DNA of 8,010 nt from a bacterium. GTDB lineage: Bacteria > Verrucomicrobiota > Verrucomicrobiae > JAJYAR01. Numbering within the stretch: position 1 is the stretch's first letter; every line of letters starts with the position of its first letter. Positions 1-6,156 of the stretch are shown piece after piece. Under the pieces are notes generated by a model. It made no database searches. It saw only the letters and a program-made list of their open reading frames with translations, and was not told where the DNA came from. The DNA lies in contig JAJYAR010000104.1 in assembly GCA_021779435.1 (NCBI GenBank), positions 1 through 8,010 of the forward strand. Direction: 5' to 3'. Both the position numbers and the translations under genes were made by a program.

Positions 1-803
1 TTCGCAATCCGCCGCTAGCGGAAACGGTGTTGTCGCTTCAATTCGAGCCTATCGCAGGTCTGACGAGTGCCCATCTGGGTTTGCTGTGGCAGCGGTTCAG
101 GGAGCGGCTTCCGCTCATCGAAGAACAGCCGCCGTTGCCGCCGATGCTCGAGACGTTTGGACCGCCTTCGCCGGCCCGGGTCGAGGTGACGGTCGAAGAG
201 AAACCCCCCGTGCCGCGGTTATGGTTTCTCAATCAGGACAAGACCGAGCTGATTCAGGTTCAGGCAGACCGCTTCATCCACAACTGGCGCAAGATGGAAG
301 GAATGGCGCCGTACCCTCGATTTGAGGCGATTCGGGACAAGTTCAGAGGTGAGGTTGCCACATTGGGTAAATTCCTGGAAGACGAGGAAATGAGGTCTCC
401 GATCGTGAACCAGTGCGAAGTGACGTACGTCAATCATATCGAGCCTTCGGGAGTATGGGAGCGGCACGGGCAGATCGACAAGGTTCTGGCGGGCTGGGCG
501 GCTACACCTGAGCGGCGATTCCTTCCCGAGGCGGAAGACGGCGGCGTGCGATTACGTTTCGTGATGCGCGACGATGGCGGCAAGCCGATGGGACGGCTCC
601 ATGTGATGTCCCAGGCGGCCTGGAAGAAGGCAGATAATGCACCAATTCTGATTCTGAATCTCACTGCCCGCGGCGAGCCGGCCGGGGAAGGCATCGAGGG
701 TGCGTTTCGCTTCTTTGAAATTGGCAGACGATGGATCGTAAAAGGATTCGCAGAGTTGACGACGACTCAAATGCATAAAGCATGGGAGAGGATCGATGGC
801 TAG
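1..803 (+). CDS. TIGR04255 family protein, 5' end cut by window edge
   Basis: The protein matches what I know of the sporadically distributed TIGR04255 family, whose function is not established. The hallmarks are visible: an N-terminal NPPLAETVLSLQFEP stretch, then EEQPPLPP, then a central PRLWFLNQDKTELIQVQ / DRFIHNWRK block, then NQCEVTYVNHI. A GTG at 27 would give 258 residues, but the frame is open to the left edge, and bases 3-26 encode RNPPLAET, which belongs to the conserved family N-terminus. The true start is therefore upstream of the window, probably by only a few codons. I see no signal peptide or membrane segment, so it is likely cytosolic. The stop TAG (801-803) overlaps the next gene by 8 bases, which implies co-translation with it. 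Family call is good; biological role is unknown. Confidence 0.85.
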   Translation, partial: RNPPLAETVLSLQFEPIAGLTSAHLGLLWQRFRERLPLIEEQPPLPPMLETFGPPSPARVEVTVEEKPPVPRLWFLNQDKTELIQVQADRFIHNWRKMEGMAPYPRFEAIRDKFRGEVATLGKFLEDEEMRSPIVNQCEVTYVNHIEPSGVWERHGQIDKVLAGWAATPERRFLPEAEDGGVRLRFVMRDDGGKPMGRLHVMSQAAWKKADNAPILILNLTARGEPAGEGIEGAFRFFEIGRRWIVKGFAELTTTQMHKAWERIDG

Positions 804-1368
804 TGCAGCGATGATGCCGAATATCGAGTACAGCCTTGCTGAGAGGGCTGTTCGGTCTGAAGGGCTGCTTTCCGCCTCAGCGCTGCCTGACGTTCTGGCC
901 CGTCCCTCGGTCATCGCCGCAACAATTGAGCCGGTGCCACCGAGGCTCCAGAAAGTGACCCTTCGAAAACGTGGCTCCGAGATATTCGTTGTGGTTCAGG
1001 CGAGCGGCCAGTTACCCGGGCCCTTCCTAAAGAGCCTAGAAACAATCGCAGCGCTGCTGACTCTAGCGCCAAATTGGAACTCTTATTCGGCAAAGCCGAT
1101 CGACCCCAGGAATGCTGTTTGTGCGATTCGCTTAGTTTGGGATCTCCTGCAGCCTGGCATTGCGCCCCCATTGGTGGTGCCAAGGGTTCGCGGCGGAATC
1201 CAACTTGAATGGCACACGGAGAACGGCGATATCGAGATCTACATCGACTCGCCGGATCAGATCACCTTTTTTGCCGAACACACCGAATCGGGTGAGAGCA
1301 CGGAAGGGCCACTCGCCGGCCACCAGGAAGTGCTGAAGGCCTGGGTACAGCGCATCTCTGGAAAGTGA
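796..1368 (+). CDS. Conserved hypothetical protein, second gene of TIGR04255 cassette
   Basis: This 190-residue protein has no name that I recognise. It begins at ATG 796 inside the end of the TIGR04255 gene, with a purine-rich ribosome site GGGAGAGGA at 784-792. The N-terminal ~45 residues look poorly ordered. The central part has APNWNSYSAKPID (91-103) followed by a helix AVCAIRLVWDLL (107-118). Then come VVPRVRGGIQLEWH (127-140) and an acidic strand GDIEIYIDSP (144-153). From memory, the pattern 'NW-SY-A-PI ... P-V-P---GG-QLEWH ... -DIEI' recurs in small proteins encoded next to TIGR04255 genes, so I read it as a conserved partner rather than a chance frame. No catalytic motif or transmembrane segment is evident, and it is probably cytosolic. 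The overlap suggests fixed stoichiometry with the upstream protein. Confidence 0.8.
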   Translation: MASAAMMPNIEYSLAERAVRSEGLLSASALPDVLARPSVIAATIEPVPPRLQKVTLRKRGSEIFVVVQASGQLPGPFLKSLETIAALLTLAPNWNSYSAKPIDPRNAVCAIRLVWDLLQPGIAPPLVVPRVRGGIQLEWHTENGDIEIYIDSPDQITFFAEHTESGESTEGPLAGHQEVLKAWVQRISGK

Positions 1369-1378
1369 GCTCGGCGGC

Positions 1379-1795
1379 TTGAACACTCCGGAGGAATGCG
1401 CTCAGAAGTTTCCGGATGAGCCGACGGTCGCGGCTGCGACAGCGCTCCTACGTCGCGTTCCCCACTGGCATTTCTTCTTTGACAATAAGCTCGGGCGCAT
1501 AAGACCCTCGTCTGCCGCCTTCGAGGACGACAATGACGGCGATCCGATGTCCGTCTACCGGCAGGATGTGATTGACTCGGAAGGGGGCGACGTGCTCCGA
1601 ATCATGGCCGGTCACGACGGTTTTGGCCTCGCATCACTGATCGCCGGTCAAGTCCGGTCGAAAAATCAAACCGTTTCCCCCGACCCATTGCCGGAGGAAT
1701 CCTCACACACGAAGATCTGCGGTCCCAAGACAGAGGGTGTCAGGCGCTGGTTCGCATCACAGTCGGTGTGGGTAATCCCACCGCCGACAAAGTAA
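1379..1795 (+). CDS. Small conserved hypothetical with RPSSAAF / DGDPMSVY motifs
   Basis: This is a 138-residue protein of unknown function. The start is TTG at 1379, 10 bases after the previous stop. No ATG or GTG lies in frame between there and the conserved part, and the purine-rich GAAAGTGAG just upstream may serve as ribosome site. Two motifs stand out: RIRPSSAAFEDDNDGDPMSVY (40-60) and, near the end, SSHTKICGPKT followed by VRRWFASQSVWVIPPP. From memory the combination 'RPSSAAF-D--DG-PMSV' plus a C-terminal 'A/H-x-x-x-G-x-K-T ... W-V--P' occurs in many small bacterial proteins, but I cannot attach a name. It is third in the cassette and probably co-transcribed. A catalytic role for the invariant-looking Arg, Ser, Asp and His residues is possible but unproven. 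Confidence 0.75.
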   Translation: MNTPEECAQKFPDEPTVAAATALLRRVPHWHFFFDNKLGRIRPSSAAFEDDNDGDPMSVYRQDVIDSEGGDVLRIMAGHDGFGLASLIAGQVRSKNQTVSPDPLPEESSHTKICGPKTEGVRRWFASQSVWVIPPPTK

Positions 1796-1826
1796 ATCCT
1801 CGCGCTGCTGGCATAGGAGCTTCTCG

Positions 1827-1845
1827 TTTGCATTCGCGAAGCAAA
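1827..1845. repeat. Near-perfect palindrome between cassette and Hsp70-like gene
   Basis: TTTGC at 1827-1831 and GCAAA at 1841-1845 flank TTCGCGAA (1833-1840). Without the single unpaired A at 1832 this would be an 18-base perfect palindrome. It lies 31 bases after the stop of the third cassette gene and about 105 bases before the Hsp70-like start. There is no T-run after it, so it is a poor intrinsic terminator and could instead be a regulator site. A TATATT hexamer at 1865-1870 resembles a -10 box but lacks a decent -35 at the right distance, so I do not call a promoter. Confidence 0.3.
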
Positions 1846-1949
1846 GAACCGAGGCGCGGCTGCGTATATTGTTCGACCGCCTTGCCCTAGTGTAGTCGCC
1901 AGCGTTCGAGTCCGCGCGACCGTTCCACTGTTCCCGGTACAGTAAAGTC

Positions 1950-3518
1950 ATGCGGTTGGGAATCGATTTCGGCACGACGCGCACGGTGGTGGCGGCCGTG
2001 GACCGGGGGAATTACCCGGTAGTCGCGTTCGAGGCCGCCGACGGGTGCCATTACGACTGGGTTCCCACGCTTGCCGCGGTGCGGGGCGAGGAGCGTGTGT
2101 TCGGCTGGGAAGCGTGGACGAAGCAGACGGAGCCGGACTGGACGCCCGTGCGGTCGATCAAGCGGCTGCTGGACGACGCGGGGCCGAACACGGTGCTCGA
2201 CCTCGATTCGGTTCATGTTCCGCTGGCCGAGCTGCTCGGCGGGATGGCGGCGGCGCTGCGGACGCTGATTCTCGAACATTCGAGTTTGAACCTGAAGGCG
2301 GGCGAGAAGCTCGAAGCGATGCTGGGCGTGCCGGCGAACGCCAACAGCAACCAGCGGTTCCTGACGGTGGAGGCGTTTCACGCGGCGGGGTTCGAGGTGC
2401 TTGGATTGTTGAACGAGCCTTCGGCGGCGAGCCTGGAATTCGGGCACAAGCACCAGATCGACGGACGGGTGCTGGTGTATGACCTGGGAGGCGGGACGTT
2501 CGACGCGTCGCTGGTGGACATGAGCGAGCGGCGGCATTACGTGGTGACGTCGGAAGGCATCACGACGCTGGGCGGAGACGACTTCGACGAGATCCTGGCG
2601 GCGATGGCGCTGGAGGCGGCGGGGGTGAAGGGCGGCATCGAGAAGTTCAGCCAGGCGGAGATTTTCCGGCTGCACGACGAGTGCCGCGTGAAGAAGGAAG
2701 GGTTGAACCCGAACTCGCGGCGCGTGACGGTGGATCTGGATCCGGTGCGCGAGGGGTTGGGCGCGGTGACGATTCCGGTGGCCGATTACTATGAGCGGTG
2801 CCGGCCGTTGATGGAAGAGACGGTACACGTGGTGGAAGACCTGCTGGCCGCGCACGGCGAAGACGGAATGGAGGCGCTGTATGTCACCGGGGGCGGGAGC
2901 GAGTTGCCGATGGTGGCGCGGGTGCTGCGGGAGACGTTCGGGCGGCGGGTGAAGCGGAGCGCGTACACGAGGTCGGCGACGGCGATCGGGCTGGCGATTC
3001 AGGCGGACGAGGAGTCCGGGTACGCGCTGCGGGAGAAGTTCACGCGATACTTTGGCGTTTGGCGGGAGGCGGACGCGGGGCGGCGGGTGATTTTCGATCC
3101 GTTGTTCGCCAAGGGAGTTATGCTGCCGCTGGCGGGCGGGTCGCCGGTGGAGATACGGCGGAGTTACAACCCGGTGCATAACATCGGGCATTTCCGGTAT
3201 CTGGAGTGCAGCCACTTGGGGCCGGACGGGGAGCCGCGCGGGGACTTGACGGTGTGGGACGAGATTCTGTTTCCGTTCGAGCCGTCGCTGCGCACGCGGG
3301 AGGACCTGCCGATGCGGAACGTGGAGCAGTCACCGGGGGTGGTGCGGGAGCGGATTGAAGAGCGGTATGCGGCGGATGCGGGCGGCGGGGTGACGGTGTC
3401 GATCCGGAACCTGACGTCGGGTTATGGGCGGGAGTACCGCTTGGGACGGTGGGCGGTGCGGACCGAGCCGGTGAAGCCCGCGGGGCGGCGGCGGGCAGCG
3501 AGGCGCGCGGGCGAGTAA
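1950..3518 (+). CDS. Hsp70-family ATPase with divergent C-terminal part
   Basis: This is a 522-residue protein with a complete Hsp70/actin ATP-binding fold. Visible motifs are phosphate-1 GIDFGTTRTVV (4-14), connect-1 NEPSAAS (155-161), phosphate-2 DLGGGTFD (178-185), the adenosine loop TGGGSELP (313-320) and connect-2 SATAIGLAI (342-350). These show that it should bind and hydrolyse ATP. The nucleotide-binding half ends near residue 365. The remaining ~155 residues do not look like a full DnaK substrate domain: a short beta-rich stretch is present, but I see no long helical lid and no EEVD-type tail. It ends in a basic tail (PAGRRRAARRAGE). At 522 residues it is shorter than DnaK (about 640). 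No dnaJ or grpE is adjacent, so it is probably a specialised Hsp70 rather than the housekeeping chaperone. Start ATG 1950 is fixed by the conserved N-terminus; no strong ribosome site is visible. Confidence 0.9.
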   Translation: MRLGIDFGTTRTVVAAVDRGNYPVVAFEAADGCHYDWVPTLAAVRGEERVFGWEAWTKQTEPDWTPVRSIKRLLDDAGPNTVLDLDSVHVPLAELLGGMAAALRTLILEHSSLNLKAGEKLEAMLGVPANANSNQRFLTVEAFHAAGFEVLGLLNEPSAASLEFGHKHQIDGRVLVYDLGGGTFDASLVDMSERRHYVVTSEGITTLGGDDFDEILAAMALEAAGVKGGIEKFSQAEIFRLHDECRVKKEGLNPNSRRVTVDLDPVREGLGAVTIPVADYYERCRPLMEETVHVVEDLLAAHGEDGMEALYVTGGGSELPMVARVLRETFGRRVKRSAYTRSATAIGLAIQADEESGYALREKFTRYFGVWREADAGRRVIFDPLFAKGVMLPLAGGSPVEIRRSYNPVHNIGHFRYLECSHLGPDGEPRGDLTVWDEILFPFEPSLRTREDLPMRNVEQSPGVVRERIEERYAADAGGGVTVSIRNLTSGYGREYRLGRWAVRTEPVKPAGRRRAARRAGE

Positions 3519-3587
3519 ATTGGCCGCTATGGCGCGATAGCTCCCGTTGGCGTCTCAACAAGACCCGAGTGACGAACCGGGCGCGCG

Positions 3588-3602
3588 CTTCAATGTTTGA
3601 AG
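3588..3602. repeat. Hairpin between convergent Hsp70-like and toxin genes
   Basis: CTTCAA (3588-3593) pairs perfectly with TTGAAG (3597-3602) around a TGT loop. The 99-base gap 3519-3617 separates two genes that point at each other, where a bidirectional terminator would be expected. No T-run follows on either strand, so termination is only a guess. A second small inverted repeat, GCTAT (3526-3530) / ATAGC (3537-3541), lies just after the Hsp70-like stop. Nothing else is seen in this gap. Confidence 0.25.
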
Positions 3603-3617
3603 GAATTGAGCGCCGGT

Positions 3618-4013
3618 TTACTTCTGCTTGTGATCTCGCCCAGATGCCGGGAGTTGATATTCCACGCATTTTATCGTATTACGGTCGACTGTGACCTCCA
3701 ATGCCGCATTGACCGCCTCTCTTCCGCCCAGATGCAGAATGGCCGCCTCGAAGAGGGCGCGCTGGAGGGATGGCACAGCGTTCGGGACAATGACAATCAA
3801 GCCCGCGTGCAAGTCCATCTTGGCGAAGAGTCGAATGAAATCGACGCGGTTGTTCGTGACGAATGTGAATTCGTCCGCCACGATTCGCCGGGCCAGTTCC
3901 CAGTCCTTCTTGCCGCTCAAACCGAGGTGATTGACGTGGCTTGCTTCGAAACCGGCGCCACGAGCGACTCCGACCAGCGATTCATGCAGGCATTCGTCAA
4001 TGAGGAACCTCAT
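3618..4013 (-). CDS. DUF5615 / PIN-like toxin of a type II toxin-antitoxin pair
   Basis: This is a 131-residue protein with the signature of the DUF5615 PIN-like family, presumed RNases. It starts MRFLIDECLHESL (D6, E7 acidic pair), followed by GFEASHVNHLGLSGKKDWELA (D37) and FVTNNRVDFIRL (N54, N55, D58). The acidic residues at strand ends are the likely Mg2+-binding site of a PIN fold. The open frame extends further upstream to 4346, but that extension is low-complexity and lies on top of the antitoxin gene, and the family begins at this Met, so I chose ATG 4013. That ATG forms ATGA with the antitoxin stop, a 4-base overlap that implies translational coupling. Length and gene order fit VapBC-like DUF433/DUF5615 pairs. 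The target RNA cannot be seen from sequence. Confidence 0.87.
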   Translation of the reverse strand: MRFLIDECLHESLVGVARGAGFEASHVNHLGLSGKKDWELARRIVADEFTFVTNNRVDFIRLFAKMDLHAGLIVIVPNAVPSLQRALFEAAILHLGGREAVNAALEVTVDRNTIKCVEYQLPASGRDHKQK

Positions 4014-4627
4014 GCGTTGTTGAGCGGCGGGCCCAAGGGATAGGATCTCCGGCCGCGTGGCTTCTTCCCCTGCCATGGCCGGAGGCTGGGGCGTCCGCGC
4101 CGTGGGAACGCGCGCACGTACAGCGGCGCGACGGCGATCTTTTCCTTGCTCAGGGTCGGATAGCCTTCCAGAATCTCCTCCGCTGTTGCGCCTTGGGCGA
4201 GCATGCCGGCAACAAGGTCCACGGGAATCCGCGTGCCGCGGAAGACCGGCGTCCCGCGCATGATCTCGGGATCGCTGACCACCATCTCTTTGATGCGGCC
4301 AAGCTGCTTCAACTGTCCTTCGACCTTGCGGCGGGCTGCCTTGCATTCGACAAAAAGCGCGGTCCCGCTTCCGATTGCCATCAAGTCCACCTCGGGCGAC
4401 CGCTGAATGGAGGCGGCGATCTCTCTCCGTGTCCCGACGGGGAGCAGCCGCAGGCCCTCCGCTTCGAGCTGAAGGTAGATCAATTGTTCCTTGGTCAGCA
4501 GCCTGCGGACCGCCGCCCGCGATCGCGCCGACCGGGGACGAATCAGGCGACTATCGATCGCTTTGTGGACCGCCGCCAGGGGCAAACCTGTAATAACGGC
4601 GGCCTGAGCAGGTGTGTAGCCGTCCAT
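4010..4627 (-). CDS. HTH + DUF433 antitoxin
   Basis: This 205-residue protein lies directly upstream of and overlaps the toxin. Residues 1-50 look like a MerR-type helix-turn-helix (YTPAQAAVITGLPLAAVHKAI ... LIRP), fit to bind the operon's own promoter. Residues ~50-112 form a linker with an EAEGLRLLP helix and a LFVECKAARRK stretch. Residues ~115-172 are a clear DUF433 domain: SDPEIMRGTPVFRGTRIPVDLV, then GATAEEILEGYPTLSKEKI, then an APLYVRA helix. The C-terminal ~30 residues are basic and proline-rich and probably wrap around and block the toxin. This two-domain form resembles, as I recall, M. tuberculosis VapB45 (Rv2018) with its partner Rv2019, rather than the shorter DUF433-only antitoxins. 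ATG 4627 is fixed by the HTH start; the ribosome site is weak (GAGG, well upstream). Confidence 0.85.
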   Translation of the reverse strand: MDGYTPAQAAVITGLPLAAVHKAIDSRLIRPRSARSRAAVRRLLTKEQLIYLQLEAEGLRLLPVGTRREIAASIQRSPEVDLMAIGSGTALFVECKAARRKVEGQLKQLGRIKEMVVSDPEIMRGTPVFRGTRIPVDLVAGMLAQGATAEEILEGYPTLSKEKIAVAPLYVRAFPRRGRPSLRPWQGKKPRGRRSYPLGPPLNNA

Positions 4628-4632
4628 AGGTT

Positions 4633-4660
4633 TAATTCTACCTCATACGGGGAAGAATTA
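4633..4660 (-). promoter_or_regulatory. Candidate operator/promoter of the toxin-antitoxin operon
   Basis: Arms TAATTCTACC (4633-4642) and GGAAGAATTA (4651-4660) are inverted repeats matching at 9 of 10 positions around an 8-base spacer, in an AT-rich patch inside GC-rich surroundings. It sits 5 bases upstream of the antitoxin ATG. Read on the minus strand, TAGAAT (4640-4635) or GATAAT (4662-4657) could be the -10 box, but no good -35 is visible. Position and symmetry suit autorepression by the HTH-bearing antitoxin. The palindrome is seen in the sequence; its role is inferred. Confidence 0.5.
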
Positions 4661-4781
4661 TCGCGTGCGCGGACTCCTCCGGCTTGCGAGCTGAAGGGCG
4701 CTGATCCCTTCCGGCGGCCGAGCGGGCGGTCCCGGTGCGCCGAGGGTTGAAGCCGCGCCCGCCGGATTTGATGCGATGGAA

Positions 4782-4793
4782 TTGCCGCGGCAA
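4782..4793. repeat. 12-base perfect palindrome TTGCCGCGGCAA
   Basis: A perfect palindrome lies in the 237-base gap between the toxin-antitoxin operon and the broken secreted-protein gene, 71 bases before that gene's start. It could be a regulator site for the downstream gene, but palindromes of this GC content arise by chance in such DNA. Apart from this and the operator at 4633-4660, the gap shows nothing recognisable. Confidence 0.2.
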
Positions 4794-4864
4794 CCTCGCG
4801 CGGCTCTTGGCGCCCACTGCGGTGTAGCAGGGTGGCGAGGGCGGGGTGGAGTTAAGATGCCGGT

Positions 4865-6099
4865 ATGCGCCTCCACCTAACGGCATTGTTGCCGGTGGGG
4901 TCCATCGCCGGCGCGCCGGTGCTGAAAGCGCAGGAGCACGGTATCTCCCGGCGGGTCCTCTGCGCGTGTGCGTCGTTTGCGCCAGATGGAACATCAGCCG
5001 CTGCTACGGTTGATGCCGATGGTATCCTGCTTGAAATCACGCGCCCTTCCGGCGCCCGGCTGCGTCTGCGTTTGCCCTTGCCGTTCCCGGCCGATACCCA
5101 AACCTTCCCCCAAGTCCGGTATCAATGCCGTGCTTATGCCGACCAGAAAGCCGGCTTGGTGGCCGTGGGTGTCCTCAGGAACGGCTTTCCGCAACCGGAT
5201 CAGATGCAGGTCGCTGTCGCGAACATCAGAACTGGGGCGTGGATTGGAAATTGGACGGTTGGGCAGGACTCGGGAATTTGCTCGCCTTCCCTTGCCGGGT
5301 TTGTGGAAGGCGCCGCGGTTCTTGCGGTCAGCGGAATAGCCTCGGTTTCCCAGGACGGCCAGCGTGGCGCAGGAATTCAGCACGGCAGGTTTTTGACCCT
5401 TTCCTTCGATCCGAGCGGCAACCAGCTCACTCCCGTTTCCGCCGCTCGAACTTACTCCTCCGATCAAGAGCTTTTCCCGGCCTTTGCCGATGCGCGGAAC
5501 AACCGGCTATGGGTATTCCGTTGCACCTCCGTAAGTGTCCCGCTCGGCCATCAGCCGATCTGTCCTATAAGCCCGGTGGCCCTCACTGGGGGCGAGCTGC
5601 GCGCGGCTGATTTCACGCCCCCCATGCAGGGCAAGAAGCGCACGGATCTGTGGTTCGGTGCGAGCAGTTTTGCTGCTCCTAATTCCGGATTGGTCATTTT
5701 TGCAGAAGGCGGCACGCTGTGGGCGTGGACATGCAAGCACACACCGTTGATCGCCTCGTAGTCGAAAAGCCCCACTACCCGCGTCTGGTGCTTCCTCCGG
5801 AAATGGTCTCCCTGTATCCCTCTGCGTCCGCTCTTTCGCCGGACGGCGAGGTTGTTCCGGTGCCCTTTTTCAAGGGATCTCTCGCGTTCCCGTACCTGAT
5901 GGACAACTACGTCTATACGGGGGTGGATATAGCTGTGCCGCGCGTTGAACCGTTCGAAATCCTCGGCGTTGCCGGGCCGGAGCCTCGTTCCGTCCCGATT
6001 GGATTCGCTGTCGATCACCGACGGGGAGCGGTTACGGTGCTTGTCTATGGCAAAGGTGGCTGGGAGAGGCTTCAACTGGAAGCGAAACGGCAGCCCTGA
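4865..6099 (+). pseudogene. Secreted protein of unknown family, broken by a one-base frameshift
   Basis: Two overlapping frames together make one protein. The first (ATG 4865 to TAG 5761) starts with a probable signal peptide, MRLHLTALLPVGSIAGAPVLKAQ, then repeated beta-rich stretches (FAPDGTSAAATVDADGILLEI, GLVAVGVLRNGF, NNRLWVFRC), suggesting an exported beta-propeller-like or all-beta protein. At about 5724 the meaningful text jumps to another frame that runs to TGA 6099: ...AEGGTLWA continues naturally as VDMQAHTVDRLVVEKP, then LSPDGEVVPVPFF. Restoring one base near 5724 (in GGGCGTGGAC) joins them into about 411 residues. There is no slippery heptamer, so programmed frameshifting is unlikely; the cause is a real mutation or a sequence error. 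GTGGAG at 4846-4851 is a rather distant ribosome site. I do not recognise the family. Its coding strand is C-rich, unlike the Hsp70-like gene. Confidence 0.7.
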
Positions 6100-6121
6100 A
6101 CGGTTTGCGATAAAGGACGCT

Positions 6122-6135
6122 GCCGGCGCACCGGC
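6122..6135. terminator. Weak candidate terminator between convergent genes
   Basis: GCCGG (6122-6126) and CCGGC (6131-6135) form a short GC-rich hairpin with a CGCA loop, followed on the plus strand by CGAGGGTTTT. It lies in the 57-base gap where the broken secreted-protein gene and pyrF converge. The stem is only 5 bp and the T-run is short and displaced, so the call is weak. Nothing else is seen in the gap. Confidence 0.3.
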
Positions 6136-6156
6136 CGAGGGTTTTGCAGCGCGGCG

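Noticed and set aside
1887..3215. A 442-residue open frame on the minus strand, antisense to the Hsp70-like gene
   Set aside because: Its product is almost entirely R, P, H, Q and L, the usual shadow of a GC-rich gene with G-ending codons, while the opposite strand has all the Hsp70 motifs.
3597..4043. Plus-strand 148-residue frame over the toxin gene
   Set aside because: It is antisense to a recognised toxin and shows no family features of its own.
4014..4346. Extending the toxin upstream to 4346 in the same open frame
   Set aside because: The added 111 residues are low-complexity and lie over the antitoxin's DUF433 region. The toxin family starts at MRFLIDE, and the ATGA overlap explains initiation there.
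5719..5761. Programmed ribosomal frameshift in the secreted-protein gene
   Set aside because: There is no slippery heptamer, no obvious stimulatory hairpin and no regulatory logic; a missing base explains it more simply.
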